Shown: positions 8,910-18,360 of the stretch, piece by piece | How positions within the stretch are numbered: position 1 is the first letter of the stretch | How the letters are laid out: every line of letters starts with the position of its first letter | Assembly: GCF_021165935.1 (NCBI RefSeq) | Contig: NZ_CP088953.1 | Span: 2,775,501-2,839,500, forward strand | Direction of reading: 5' to 3' | Source of the DNA: Microbulbifer elongatus | Lineage (GTDB): Bacteria > Pseudomonadota > Gammaproteobacteria > Pseudomonadales > Cellvibrionaceae | Length of the DNA stretch: 64,000 nucleotides | Program-made: the position numbers and the translations under genes | Notes under the pieces: model-generated | What the model saw: the letters and a program-made list of their open reading frames with translations, nothing else | Database searches by the model: none | What the model was told of the DNA's origin: nothing

Positions 8910-10055
8910 ATGGTGACTAACATTAAGCAGCGGCTTTGGATCGTAATTGCTGTAGCTCTTATGCTGGGTGCGACTACTTTCTGGTGGTGGAGTGGGCGCC
9001 CGGTTTCGATATACAAAACTGAAGCCCTGGCCATTGGGGATATCGAGTCGGTGGTTGCCGCTATTGGGACGGCGGAACCATATAATTCCGTTGATGTTGG
9101 CGTACAGGTTTCCGGGCAAATTACACGAATTCATGTGCAGCCCGGGGATACGGTAAAGCAGGGGCAGCTGCTCGCCGAGATCGATGCCAGGGTATTGACC
9201 GCGGTAGTGGAGGCCGGACGTGCCGAATTGGCAATGCTCAAGGCCCAGCTCCAGGAGCGGCTAGCAGAAGTAACGCTGGCGGAACAAAAACAGCAGCGTC
9301 AGATAAAACTGTTTGGTACGGAAGCCACATCACAGGAGCAGCTACAAACGGCTGAAGCGAATCTTGCAATCGCACGTGCTCGGGTCAAACAGTTACAAGC
9401 CAGTATTCAACAGACGCAATCGCAGCTGAGGGCCGATGAGGCGCGGCTCAGTTACAGCCGCATTTATGCGCCCATGGCCGGCACCGTACTCACCATTGCG
9501 GTCAAACAGGGGCAAACGCTGAATGCGGCTTACCAGACGCCTACCCTACTCCAGATCGCCGATCTGGCCACCATGCGCATTCGGGCTTATGTGTCTGAGG
9601 CGGACATTCATCGTATTCGCTTCGGTATGCCCGTCCGCTTCAATACGCTCGGCAATAGCGGGCGCGTCTGGGAAAGCCAGGTTGAACAGATACTGCCAAT
9701 GCCCCCAAAAGCGGATACAGATGGCTCTCAGCTGCAAGCAGTGACGTATGCGGTGCTGTTCAATGTAGACAACAGCGATGGTGCCTTGCTGCCAGGTATG
9801 ACTGCCGAGGCAGACTTTGTCGTGACCGCTGCCCCGGAAGTGCTGGTGGCTCCACTTGCGGCATTGATGCCTGAATCCGCTGAGAGTGGCACCTATCTCG
9901 CGAAAATACTATTACCAGACGGCCAGACCGAACAGCGAAAAGTCACCGTGGGACGCCGCGACCGTCTGCATGCGGAGGTCATAAATGGATTGGAGGCTGG
10001 GGAGCTTTTGATCGTAGGGTCACAACAGTATCAGCGCCGCAGGGACAGTTGGTAA
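8910..10055 (+). CDS. MacA/HlyD-type periplasmic adaptor of an ABC exporter
   Basis: A 381-aa membrane-fusion protein. It has one N-terminal membrane anchor (residues ~7-25), a biotinyl-lipoyl half-domain (VDVGVQVSGQITRIHVQPGDTVKQGQLLAEIDA, ~55-88), and a long alpha-helical hairpin (~95-175, rich in Gln, Glu and Ala). The second lipoyl half is YSRIYAPMAGTVLTIAVKQGQTL, followed by beta-barrel domains. It would bridge the inner-membrane ABC protein MacB to a TolC-like channel, which is not in the window. Its stop overlaps the start of macB (TAATG), so the two are translationally coupled. PvdR-PvdT pairs for pyoverdine export have the same design. Confidence 0.9.
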   Translation: MVTNIKQRLWIVIAVALMLGATTFWWWSGRPVSIYKTEALAIGDIESVVAAIGTAEPYNSVDVGVQVSGQITRIHVQPGDTVKQGQLLAEIDARVLTAVVEAGRAELAMLKAQLQERLAEVTLAEQKQQRQIKLFGTEATSQEQLQTAEANLAIARARVKQLQASIQQTQSQLRADEARLSYSRIYAPMAGTVLTIAVKQGQTLNAAYQTPTLLQIADLATMRIRAYVSEADIHRIRFGMPVRFNTLGNSGRVWESQVEQILPMPPKADTDGSQLQAVTYAVLFNVDNSDGALLPGMTAEADFVVTAAPEVLVAPLAALMPESAESGTYLAKILLPDGQTEQRKVTVGRRDRLHAEVINGLEAGELLIVGSQQYQRRRDSW

Positions 10056-12037
10056 TGCCACTCATCTCACTCCGAGATATTCGCAAACACTACGGCGGCT
10101 ATGGCGAGGCGCCGAAGGTAGAGGTATTACGCGGTATTGATCTGGACATTGATCGTGGCGAATTTGTTTCGATTGTCGGCGCCTCAGGATCCGGAAAATC
10201 GACCCTGATGCATATCATCGGGTGCCTCGACACGCCCACTTCCGGCGAGTACCTCTTTGAGCACGAGGATGTAGCCTCCCTCAGTCGTGACCAGCTCGCA
10301 AGGTTACGCAGTAAGGTGTTTGGCTTTGTATTCCAGGCCTATCACCTGATTCCCACCGAAAGTGCGCGCGAAAACGTCGAGGTCCCCGCAATCTACGCTG
10401 GCATCGATGAGGTTACTCGCCAGGCACGGGCTATACAGCTACTCTCTGGTCTGGGGCTGGGCGAGCGCCTTGATCATCGCCCTTCACAGCTCTCCGGCGG
10501 CCAGCAGCAACGTGTGTCGATTGCACGCGCACTCATCAACGGTGGAACAGTAATTCTCGCCGATGAACCTACCGGGGCGCTGGACCGGGAAAGCGGCGAC
10601 CAGGTGATGACATTGCTAAGGGGCTTTGCGGCAGAAGGTCACACCGTAGTCCTGATTACTCATGATCAACAGGTAGCCGCCAGTGCCGACCGAATCATCG
10701 AGATCCAGGATGGGCGGATTGTGCGGGATATGCGCAATCCGCGGATGAAGCATGTACAAGATGCCGCGGTCGCAAGGACAGATACCGGATATGAAACCTC
10801 TCTTGGCAGCACGCCAATACATCCACCCGGTAGAGCGTTGGGGAGGTTGCTACCCGGTGTGACGGATGCCTGTCGGGCGGCGTGGCGCGTCTTGAACACC
10901 AATCGCGCCCGCACTTTGCTCACGCTGCTAGGCATAATTATTGGCGTCGCATCGGTTGTGACAATGCTCGCAGTCGGCGAAGGCGCCAAGCGCGAAGTCA
11001 TGTCCCGGTTGAATGCCATGGGCTCGAACCTGCTGCAGATTGGCTCTTCGCGCCCTAAATCCGGTGGCCCTCGTGGGGTTATCACTGAAGAAGATATAGA
11101 AGCCATCGCGAAAATACCGGAAGTACGCCGGGTTATGCCAATATTGCGCGACGACGCACTGGTTCGGTTTGGGTCGTTCAGTCGCAATTTTGAAGTTCTT
11201 GCACCTACCGAGGTTATGCCTGAGGTGAACCGCTGGCCCGTACTACATGGGCGCTTTTTCACACGGGAGGAAAACCGCAATGTGGCGCCCGTGGTTGTTC
11301 TCGGCTATCGCGCCTACCAGTACTACTTCCCCGACGCTGGCAATCCCTTGGGACATCAGATTCTGATCAAGGATGCACCGTATGAAATTATTGGTGTGAT
11401 GAGTGAGAAGGCCTCCGAATCCGGACATATCAATCACGACGAGCGCCTATACGTGCCCCGTCGTACCGGTATGGTGAGAGTATTCCCCGATCAGCGAGAT
11501 GAAAGTTATCTCGTAGTGGAAGTAGTCAACAGTGAGCAGCTTTACAGGGCGCAAGAAAATATTGAAACCCTTCTACTGGCACGCCATGGCCGTGCGGATT
11601 TCTGGTTGAATAATGCCGCTGCAAGGCAGCAAACCGAGCTCGAGGCCCGTAATAGTCTGACCATGATGCTGGCGCTCATCGCGGCCATTTCATTATTGGT
11701 AGGCGGTATTGGTGTAATGAATGTAATGCTGATGACCGTACGCGAGCGGGTCCGGGAAATCGGTATACGCCTGGCGAGTGGTGCCAGGCAGCGGGATATC
11801 CATCGGCAGTTCATTGTTGAAGCAACGCTGGTATCCCTGGTGGGGGGGGGCACTGGCATTCTCTTGAGCGTGGTTGTTATTGCTGCACTGGCGTTGCTAG
11901 AGGTCCCGGTGGCACCCTCGCTCAATGCTTTGTTGGGTGCTGTTGCCTGTGCAGTGATTACCGGTGTTGTATTTGGCCTAATGCCTGCCCGACAAGCGGC
12001 CAGACTTCACCCTGTTGCTGCACTGAATCGCGAATAG
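10055..12037 (+). CDS. MacB/PvdT-like ABC transporter, ATPase fused to permease
   Basis: About 660 aa. An N-terminal ABC ATPase has Walker [10 protein letters not shown] (~42-50), signature LSGGQQQR and Walker [13 protein letters not shown]. It is followed by a first membrane helix (~280-300), a large MacB periplasmic core domain, and three C-terminal FtsX-type helices ([32 protein letters not shown]...). This is the full MacB layout. The ATG at 10055 overlaps the macA-like stop by one base. With the adaptor it should form a tripartite exporter. The substrate is unknown; PvdT-like members export siderophore peptides, and here a lasso peptide or drug export is equally possible. Confidence 0.92.
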   Translation: MPLISLRDIRKHYGGYGEAPKVEVLRGIDLDIDRGEFVSIVGASGSGKSTLMHIIGCLDTPTSGEYLFEHEDVASLSRDQLARLRSKVFGFVFQAYHLIPTESARENVEVPAIYAGIDEVTRQARAIQLLSGLGLGERLDHRPSQLSGGQQQRVSIARALINGGTVILADEPTGALDRESGDQVMTLLRGFAAEGHTVVLITHDQQVAASADRIIEIQDGRIVRDMRNPRMKHVQDAAVARTDTGYETSLGSTPIHPPGRALGRLLPGVTDACRAAWRVLNTNRARTLLTLLGIIIGVASVVTMLAVGEGAKREVMSRLNAMGSNLLQIGSSRPKSGGPRGVITEEDIEAIAKIPEVRRVMPILRDDALVRFGSFSRNFEVLAPTEVMPEVNRWPVLHGRFFTREENRNVAPVVVLGYRAYQYYFPDAGNPLGHQILIKDAPYEIIGVMSEKASESGHINHDERLYVPRRTGMVRVFPDQRDESYLVVEVVNSEQLYRAQENIETLLLARHGRADFWLNNAAARQQTELEARNSLTMMLALIAAISLLVGGIGVMNVMLMTVRERVREIGIRLASGARQRDIHRQFIVEATLVSLVGGGTGILLSVVVIAALALLEVPVAPSLNALLGAVACAVITGVVFGLMPARQAARLHPVAALNRE

Positions 12038-12096
12038 CCGCAACCATCGACTGGGTAACCTCTGTTCACTTCCCCGTTCATCTTAGTGAGGATATC

Positions 12097-13710
12097 GTGC
12101 TCTCTTATCTGATCCGTCAATCCCGTCTGCTATTGATTGCCGCATCTATAGCGAGTGTGGTTTCCGCTATTTGTGGGGTACTGATGATATCCAGGATCAA
12201 TACTGCCCTCACAGCTGATAATCATACCCCAGTCCTGATGTGGAGCTTTTTTGGGCTTATTGTTCTGTTAATGCTCGGGCGTATTTTGTCTTCTGCGCTG
12301 TTTGAGCGATTGGCGCAACATTCCATGGCCGAATTGAGAAGGTATATAGCTGGAAAAATTCTCACTGCAGAGTTGCGGCAGCTAGAGTTGATTGGTAGTG
12401 CCAGATTGCATTCCGCCTTGAGTGAGCACTGCGCAAGTGTTGTACAGTTTTTTGTTACCCTCCCCTCCCTACTGAATCATTCGGTTGTGGTGGTGGGTTG
12501 TATGATTTACATGTTGGCGCTTTCCTGGCAAATATTCCTTGCCGCTCTCGTAATGATTGGGTTGGGATCTCTCGGGCATTTCGTCGCACAAGCAAAAGCG
12601 ACCGCATTCTTGCGACGCTCCTCTATCGAACAGGATCGACTTTTTGGCTATTTCCGAGCGCTTACGGATGGTGCAAAAGAGTTACGGCTCAATGAGTCGA
12701 AGCGCCGCGTCTTCCGAGACGATCTATTGGGTAAGTCGATTGAGACCGTTCGTAAAAATCGTACCGCCGGCGCTTCACTCTTCATGATTTCCTCACGCTG
12801 GGGAAACTTTCTTATATATGCATTCATTGGCCTGGTGCTGTTTGTTCTCTCGGAGAATATTTCAAACCGCGAGCAGGTCATGACTGGGTTTGCGCTGGTG
12901 TTCTTTTTCATGATGGGGCCACTGGAGGGGTTGTTGGGAGCCATCCCGCGTGCGAAAGTCTCTGGTGTGGCTGCCGACCGTATTGACGACATTATCAGAG
13001 AATTGGAAGCTGCCGCTGTACCTGTGCAAGGTATACGCAGAGCGTCATTCACCTCGATTCGCTTAAAAAATGTACTCCATCGCTACTATCACGAACAGAG
13101 CAATGAGTTGTTCCAACTGGGGCCGGTAAATTTGGAGTTTCGACCAGGTACCGTTACTTTTCTAGTGGGAGGGAATGGTAGCGGAAAGACTACTTTGGCA
13201 AAGCTGGTTACGGGGCTATATGCTCCGGAATCGGGCGCTATATTTGTCGATGATACACCGATTGACGATGCTGATCGTGATGGCTATCGCCAGTTGTTTT
13301 CTGCGGTTTTTTCAGATTTCCATTTATTCGAGCGATTAATGGAAGTGGGCTGTCCCGAACTCGACGAAACAGGTAATGCCCTAATAAGTAAATTGCAGCT
13401 ACAACACAAAGTAACAATGCGCCATGGTGCGTTTTCCACACAGTCACTTTCTCAAGGTCAACGCAAACGACTGGCCCTTGTCGTAGCACATCTGGAAGAT
13501 CGGCCGTTTCTGGTTTTTGACGAATGGGCCGCAGATCAGGACCCCACATTCAAAGATGTATTCTACCGAGAACTGTTACCGGAGCTGAAATCTGCGGGGA
13601 AAACGGTACTGGTGATTTCCCATGATGACCGCTACTTCCATCTTGGTGATCGAATATTGAAACTGGAACATGGCAGACTTCTGGCCGCCGAAGTTCCCGA
13701 GCCGTCATAG
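12097..13710 (+). CDS. Cyclic-peptide export ABC transporter (PvdE/SyrD/McjD type)
   Basis: A 537-aa half-transporter. A six-helix membrane domain covers ~1-300, and an ABC ATPase at ~325-530 has Walker A VGGNGSGKTT, a variant signature SLSQGQRKRLAL and Walker B FLVFDEWAADQDP, the atypical Trp-containing form of the cyclic peptide transporter family (TIGR01194). The start is a GTG at 12097 preceded by GTGAGGA. Family members move cyclic or knotted peptides such as syringomycin, the pyoverdine precursor and, in related proteins, microcin J25. The lasso biosynthesis genes begin 1.1 kb downstream, so this is the best candidate for the lasso exporter (D component). Its end overlaps the convergent gene 13705-14628 by 6 bp. 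Confidence 0.88.
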   Translation: MLSYLIRQSRLLLIAASIASVVSAICGVLMISRINTALTADNHTPVLMWSFFGLIVLLMLGRILSSALFERLAQHSMAELRRYIAGKILTAELRQLELIGSARLHSALSEHCASVVQFFVTLPSLLNHSVVVVGCMIYMLALSWQIFLAALVMIGLGSLGHFVAQAKATAFLRRSSIEQDRLFGYFRALTDGAKELRLNESKRRVFRDDLLGKSIETVRKNRTAGASLFMISSRWGNFLIYAFIGLVLFVLSENISNREQVMTGFALVFFFMMGPLEGLLGAIPRAKVSGVAADRIDDIIRELEAAAVPVQGIRRASFTSIRLKNVLHRYYHEQSNELFQLGPVNLEFRPGTVTFLVGGNGSGKTTLAKLVTGLYAPESGAIFVDDTPIDDADRDGYRQLFSAVFSDFHLFERLMEVGCPELDETGNALISKLQLQHKVTMRHGAFSTQSLSQGQRKRLALVVAHLEDRPFLVFDEWAADQDPTFKDVFYRELLPELKSAGKTVLVISHDDRYFHLGDRILKLEHGRLLAAEVPEPS

Positions 13711-14628
13711 CGCGGGAACGGAAGATTTTTGTAAATCCAGCTTCGCTTTCAGCACAGATGTCTTGCGTATTACCGGCACCCTGGTGGTCAGTCTTTTGTC
13801 GATGTAGTCTTTGAATAATGGCGGTCGCGAGGATTCTAGATAGAAAGCTCGATCCTGTTTGACCGCCGCTGGCAGCAGGAAATCCGATACATCACCTTCT
13901 GTTGCATCGATTAACAGACAAGGTACGTACCGAAAGCCCAGCTCGCGCAGTGCGTATACACGATGCGACCCATTGGTAAGAATTATCCTGTTTCCGGAAC
14001 GAGTTGCTGTGATGACATTGTCACTAAATCCGACATACACAACAATCGCGTGACTCGCAGATCCTATTGGCGTGAAGTCGCGAATCGCGTTGGGATCCAT
14101 CATTGTCACATCCAGAAATCGAAGATCGTTCGAAGCGGAGCTAAACATATATCCGCCGTCGGACTGTGTGCATCGAATTTCTGGATTTGAGTGTTTTCCA
14201 CTGCTGGACGCCAGTTCGATGATTTCCTCTGCGCTTGGGTCGGAGGATAGGTTTTCTTTGATTTTCTCGACATGATGCAGATTGATTGAATCCTGAAACA
14301 CAACAAGACGGTCAATTTCCACCATGCACCAACGCCTGGGCACCATCGATACCATTCTGTGCATCGATGGTTCCTGAAGAACCTTATCTGCCAGGCTTCG
14401 CATTTCTTCTGGTAACTCGCGCTCGTCGATTAGATCAGCGGTCCCACTCTCTTCCTGTACCAGGATTTTTACCGTAGCTCTCGCCTCTCGCCATTCTTCC
14501 ACTAACGCGTGGTCGTGAAAGCTTCGGGGAGGGCAACGCTCTTTTATAAATCGAATGAATCTTGGCAGAGGGAATATCCCTTTAAGAACGACGGTCTGAT
14601 TGGTACCACCGTCTAAGTTGGTCGTCAT
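13705..14628 (-). CDS. ParB/sulfiredoxin-fold-like protein in the lasso locus, unknown function
   Basis: A soluble protein of 307 aa with no signal peptide or membrane segment. The centre (~residues 195-250) reads VIVYVGFSDNVITATRSGNRIILTNGSHRVYALRELGFRYVPCLLI when pieced together. The NGSHRVYALRELG part matches the ParB/Srx nucleotide-binding loop (D/NGxHRxxAxxxxG). The remainder matches nothing I know. The gene is divergent from the lasso precursor, sharing its promoter region, and convergent with the peptide exporter, so it probably belongs to the locus. It could be a modifying enzyme (some ParB/Srx-fold proteins bind ATP or CTP) or a regulator; nothing in the sequence decides. Confidence 0.6.
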   Translation of the reverse strand: MTTNLDGGTNQTVVLKGIFPLPRFIRFIKERCPPRSFHDHALVEEWREARATVKILVQEESGTADLIDERELPEEMRSLADKVLQEPSMHRMVSMVPRRWCMVEIDRLVVFQDSINLHHVEKIKENLSSDPSAEEIIELASSSGKHSNPEIRCTQSDGGYMFSSASNDLRFLDVTMMDPNAIRDFTPIGSASHAIVVYVGFSDNVITATRSGNRIILTNGSHRVYALRELGFRYVPCLLIDATEGDVSDFLLPAAVKQDRAFYLESSRPPLFKDYIDKRLTTRVPVIRKTSVLKAKLDLQKSSVPAL

Positions 14629-14684
14629 CTGTTTTCACATTCCTGTGTTCATCTGAGATCTGGTTCATTACCCAATAATAAAAG

Positions 14685-14710
14685 GATATAACGTAACGTT
14701 ACGATATGTC
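14685..14710. promoter_or_regulatory. Inverted pair of Zur-box-like motifs in the lasso promoter region
   Basis: GATATAACGTAAC (14685-14697) abuts GTTACGATATGTC (14698-14710), forming a 26-bp imperfect palindrome with a perfect 12-bp core (CGTAACGTTACG). The left unit differs in one of 13 bases from the reverse complement of the site before the DUF1826-znuD operon (35382-35394). It lies 57 bp upstream of the ParB-like gene and 106 bp upstream of the lasso precursor start. It fits an operator controlling both directions; Zur is the inferred binder. Confidence 0.55.
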
Positions 14711-14816
14711 AAACTGTTAGTCGACAGCGAGATTGGATGACCGTAGTGTTAAAAATGCATTTGGCAAAGAATTGCCGATTGCGTAACCCAATAATTTGAG
14801 TATAAAGGAATTACTA

Positions 14817-14999
14817 ATGAATGAATTAATTGAACTCGGTGTTATGAACTCTGGTAAGAGCGCTAAAAACTCTGATGCATTGGCTGACTATGAGCTCAGA
14901 GACCTTGGCCTGGTTGTCTCGGAGACTAAAGCCCACGATCATGGCAGTAAAATGGATGACACTCTGCCATCCACATCCCCGGACTCCCTCTCACGTTAA
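14817..14999 (+). CDS. Lasso peptide precursor (A)
   Basis: A 60-aa peptide starting at the ATG 14817, which has AAAGGAA 6 bp upstream (an in-frame TTG at 14796 is less likely). The leader is 38 aa and ends LRDLGLVVSETK; the core is 22 aa starting AHDHGSKMDD. Proteobacterial lasso leaders such as astexin-1 end LIVLGKASAETR, so Leu-12, Leu-9, Gly-8, Glu-3, Thr-2 and a basic residue at -1 all align. Ala1 would be the ring amine and Asp9 the most likely acceptor, giving a nine-residue ring as in astexin; Asp10 is an alternative. The tail is rich in Ser, Thr and Pro and ends in Arg. A McjB and a McjC homologue follow directly. His2-Asp3-His4 could bind a metal (inference). Confidence 0.85.
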   Translation: MNELIELGVMNSGKSAKNSDALADYELRDLGLVVSETKAHDHGSKMDDTLPSTSPDSLSR

Positions 15000-15074
15000 T
15001 ACGCCAACGTAAACGGTAAGCGGTGCTTTTCATCGAGGCATCGCTTGCTCTGGCATCACCAGAATGAGGTCCAG

Positions 15075-15782
15075 ATGGGATCGGCGGAATTTCCCCCCTA
15101 CTTTCTTTCAAAGCAAACGCACATAGCGCTTGCTGGAAACACATTGTTTTTACTTGATGAGGCCAGTGGGAAGTACCTCTCACTCCCCCGGGAGAGTGCG
15201 GCATGCCTTTCGACGCATATTCTGGGTTGGCCGATAGTATCCGATCGCTGTACTCCCCCGCCTATTCTCCGGGCACTGATCGATAAGGGATTGGTGACAA
15301 ACGATCCCGCGCATGGCAAATCTGCTATTCCAGCGAAAGTCAGCCTCCCGATGACCTGGCTGCGAGATGGGCAGCCTCGAGGTCGACCTCAGTTCAAGAT
15401 CGTCGATATATACCGGTTTTTTGTATCTGTTGGCTATGCAGTATTGTCCAAGAGGCTTCTTCATTTTCGGAAAATAGTTTCTTTGGCTGATAAGAGCAGG
15501 AAATCAGCGCCGCCGGCTGGATCTGTCAGTATCGAATCACTTGCTGCACTTGTACGAATATTTGACTGGCTACGGCCGTTCGCTTTCAAGAAAACGGATG
15601 AGTGCTTTCTGTACTGCTGGGCATTGAGTCGATTTCTTGGGAAATACGGTATTTATCCGAGCTGGGTATTTGCAGTCCTGGAACAGCCCTTTGCCGCACA
15701 CTGTTGGCTACAACACGAAAGCTATGTATTGACGGATATCCCGTTTAATTTGCGACGGATGACCCCGATTCTCGTTATCTGA
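15075..15782 (+). CDS. Lasso peptide biosynthesis protein B (McjB-type RRE plus leader peptidase)
   Basis: A protein of 235 aa. The N-terminal ~80 residues form a PqqD-like RiPP recognition element (HIALAGNTLFLLDEASGKYLSL) that would bind the leader. The C-terminal ~110 residues are the transglutaminase-like protease: catalytic Cys in DECFLYCWALSRFLGKYG, His in FAAHCWL and Asp in YVLTD. Domain order and length are those of fused McjB proteins. It should cut after Lys(-1) of the precursor. I chose the ATG 15075, preceded by GAGGT; an in-frame TTG lies at 15045. It follows the precursor by 75 bp and precedes the cyclase by 13 bp, so A-B-C form one operon. Confidence 0.9.
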   Translation: MGSAEFPPYFLSKQTHIALAGNTLFLLDEASGKYLSLPRESAACLSTHILGWPIVSDRCTPPPILRALIDKGLVTNDPAHGKSAIPAKVSLPMTWLRDGQPRGRPQFKIVDIYRFFVSVGYAVLSKRLLHFRKIVSLADKSRKSAPPAGSVSIESLAALVRIFDWLRPFAFKKTDECFLYCWALSRFLGKYGIYPSWVFAVLEQPFAAHCWLQHESYVLTDIPFNLRRMTPILVI

Positions 15783-15795
15783 AGGCGGAGAGTTT

Positions 15796-17643
15796 ATGTA
15801 TCGGTTTGTTGCCCTCTTCTGGGATGGAACCCTGGATACTTCCAACAGACATGCCTCGCTCATTGCAGAAAAAATTGGCGCGATGATTCCAGGGGTCGAG
15901 AAGGTATTGTCTGATCCCAATGCGGCGATTTTTTACGCGAGCGATGATCATAGTGTTTTTGATTGCGTTACCGAGGGCCCTCTGGTCGTCTTGGGAAAAG
16001 CGTTTACCAAGAACTTTGGCGATGGTGTCGTACCTGAGCCTGCGACATTCACCGAGAGATCTGCGGACGAGATTTGTCTGAGCCACGGCCACACCCTTGT
16101 GCAGGAATTCTGGGGGCGGTACGTCGCTTTCGGTAAAAATCCCGTAAAGGGCAACTGGTTTGCCATGCGCGACCCGACGGGAGAGATTCCCTGCCACATG
16201 ATTACCGTGGATGGTCTGACAGTGCTGTTTTCGAATATGGAAGACATACTGAAATTGGGACTTACACGGTTTTCTGTCAATTGGTCGTACCTGATCAATG
16301 CACTCAGACTACCGTTTAGAGACAACGGTCAGACCGGGTTCAATGAAGTGATCACCCTGGACGTGGCGGAATCTCAGATTATTGAAGATGGCAAGCCTGT
16401 TTCCCGCATTTGCAACTGGGACGTGATGCAGATGGCGTACGAGAATCCCATTACCGATGTAGAAGAAGCCGTTCGGCTTGCTCGCTCTACACTACTCGGC
16501 TGTATTGGCGCACTGGCAGGTCAGCATTCCCATATTCAGCTTAAACTTTCCGGTGGGCTTGATTCATCAATCGTATTGGCGGGTTTACTCCATGCCCCTT
16601 CGAGACCTGAGATAGAGTGCATCCATCACTACGATGCCGGTATCGGAGCGGATGAACGTGAATTTGCGCGGATGGCGGTTGCCGGAGCCTGCGCCTCTTC
16701 CGGTCGAAGCTGCGAGCTCGTAGAGTTCGAACGCCAGCCTCACTGCTCACTGGAGGAAATACTCGATTTCCCGCGTACTGCGCGACTTTTATACTGCTCT
16801 GGGCACCTGCTTCACCGGGATGTGGGCATGGGAAGCGCTCTGAATGATGTTGCCACACGATTTACTGGCGTTGGGGGCGATGCGGTTTTCCTGCGTTTCA
16901 AAGGAAATGGCGGAGCCATTGATTATGCATGGCGGCACGGGATCAACCCCGGACTGTTGCGGGTAGCTCTGGAAACGGCGCAAGCCGGTGATTCTTTTTA
17001 TGGTGTGATGAAAGATGCCATCCGCTATGGCGTGCAAAAGAAGCCGCTCACGGTCAACAAACGCTGGGGTAGCCCCTGCGACTGGCTTCGTATTGACGCG
17101 GAGCAATCTGAATTCCAACCTGCCTGGTTGCGCCACGGTCTCGACAATGGGATCGCGCTCTCACCCAGTAAGATCACTCACATAAGTAGAATGGTTTTCC
17201 CCACCAATATTCTCGACCCGTTTGAGGGCGCGAGAGGCTGGCACGGTGTTTCTCCGATTAGTGCACAGCCGGTGGTCGAGCTTTTCGCTCGAATCCCGCT
17301 CTATATTCTCATGGCGGATGCTGAAGACAGAACCATCGCGCGGCGTGCTTTTGCCGGCTTACTACCGGAACCCATACTTTCCCGAAAGGTTAAATGTTAT
17401 CTCGATGATCATGCGGTGGCAGTAACACAGCACCATCGAGAATTTATCAAGGATATGTTGGTTGACGGAATTCTGGCTGAAAAAGGTTATATCAATAGGC
17501 GCCTGGCGAAATCGGGCATCCAGGGCATTTGCCCGGACAACGCGTCGCAGGTTCTTGGGGTTTTTGGCCCGCAACTGAACGTTGAAGTCTGGTTGCGAAA
17601 GTGGTCGAGCTCCTGTGCTGATGTGGGTCTTGTTCGCAATTAG
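15796..17643 (+). CDS. Lasso peptide isopeptide bond-forming cyclase C (McjC, asparagine synthetase-like)
   Basis: A 615-aa asparagine-synthetase-B homologue. The N-terminal glutaminase-like domain (~1-200) lacks the catalytic Cys2 (it begins MYRFVALF), as expected for McjC, which uses no glutamine. The synthetase domain has the ATP pyrophosphatase loop LKLSGGLDSSIVLAGLL (~250-266) and the FTGVGGDAVFLRF loop. It would adenylate the Asp side chain of the core and close the lactam ring onto the N-terminal Ala. It is preceded by a GGAGAG ribosome-binding site and is the last gene of the A-B-C operon. The stop overlaps the convergent ABC ATPase gene by 4 bp. Confidence 0.92.
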   Translation: MYRFVALFWDGTLDTSNRHASLIAEKIGAMIPGVEKVLSDPNAAIFYASDDHSVFDCVTEGPLVVLGKAFTKNFGDGVVPEPATFTERSADEICLSHGHTLVQEFWGRYVAFGKNPVKGNWFAMRDPTGEIPCHMITVDGLTVLFSNMEDILKLGLTRFSVNWSYLINALRLPFRDNGQTGFNEVITLDVAESQIIEDGKPVSRICNWDVMQMAYENPITDVEEAVRLARSTLLGCIGALAGQHSHIQLKLSGGLDSSIVLAGLLHAPSRPEIECIHHYDAGIGADEREFARMAVAGACASSGRSCELVEFERQPHCSLEEILDFPRTARLLYCSGHLLHRDVGMGSALNDVATRFTGVGGDAVFLRFKGNGGAIDYAWRHGINPGLLRVALETAQAGDSFYGVMKDAIRYGVQKKPLTVNKRWGSPCDWLRIDAEQSEFQPAWLRHGLDNGIALSPSKITHISRMVFPTNILDPFEGARGWHGVSPISAQPVVELFARIPLYILMADAEDRTIARRAFAGLLPEPILSRKVKCYLDDHAVAVTQHHREFIKDMLVDGILAEKGYINRRLAKSGIQGICPDNASQVLGVFGPQLNVEVWLRKWSSSCADVGLVRN

Positions 17644-18350
17644 ACTGCGTCAGCCATTGCCTCAAGGTAGAGGTCTTGCAGATCACTTGTGGTGATCTTA
17701 GATGCATCGACCGAATGGCGCAGCTCTCCGGTTCGCATCAGACCTATGGTGGTGGCAACCTGCCGCGCGCGAAACAAGTCGTGGGTGGCCATAAGAATGG
17801 CCGTACCGCGATCGCGCTGTCGTAATAGCAATTCGTGAAATTCAGCGGAAGCCTTCGGGTCCAGGCCGGAGGTCGGCTCATCCAGCAACAGAGCCCGCGC
17901 ATTTTTGGTAATTGCCAGCGCGATACCAACCTTCTGGCGCATTCCTTTGGAGTAGTGCCCTACTCGTCGGTCGAAGCTGTCCGCCGGGAGACCTGCAGCG
18001 GACAGGGACTCCCGTAATCGGGCGCGAGACGGATCTTCTACATTGGCCAGTCGTGCAAAATAATCGAGGTTTTCGTAACCTGTGAGCTCATCGTAGAGTG
18101 CGATGGTCTCCGGAATATAGAGAAGGCGGCTTCTTACGGCCTGTGGGTCAACTTCCGGATTGAAGCCATCGACCTCGGCGATACCCGATGTTGGCTTCAT
18201 AAAGCCGAGAAACAGTTTAATGGTTGTGGACTTGCCTGCTCCATTTGCACCGAGGAGACAGTAGATTTCCCCCTGCCCCACGGTAAAGTTGACATTGTTC
18301 AGGGCGCAATGCGTGCCATGATTTTTGCTCAAAGCCTTCGCAGAAAGCAT
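17640..18350 (-). CDS. ABC-2 type transporter, ATP-binding subunit
   Basis: A 236-aa ABC ATPase of the CcmA/NatA/NosF group. Walker A is GANGAGKST (~35-43), the signature is HYSKGMRQKVGIALA and Walker B is RALLLDEPTSGLDP. It lies 10 bp downstream of two permease genes of the same strand and should power them. It ends convergent with the lasso cyclase, overlapping it by 4 bp. Similar ATPase + DUF3526 permease pairs beside a TonB receptor occur in many Gram-negatives. Here it might serve immunity to, or re-uptake of, the lasso peptide (inference from position). Confidence 0.9.
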   Translation of the reverse strand: MLSAKALSKNHGTHCALNNVNFTVGQGEIYCLLGANGAGKSTTIKLFLGFMKPTSGIAEVDGFNPEVDPQAVRSRLLYIPETIALYDELTGYENLDYFARLANVEDPSRARLRESLSAAGLPADSFDRRVGHYSKGMRQKVGIALAITKNARALLLDEPTSGLDPKASAEFHELLLRQRDRGTAILMATHDLFRARQVATTIGLMRTGELRHSVDASKITTSDLQDLYLEAMADAV

Positions 18351-18360
18351 AAAAGGTCCT

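Noticed and set aside
14685..14820. An alternative RiPP class (graspetide, lanthipeptide or sactipeptide) for the small precursor.
   Set aside because: No ATP-grasp, LanM or radical SAM gene is present. The McjB/McjC pair and the leader ending fit a lasso peptide.
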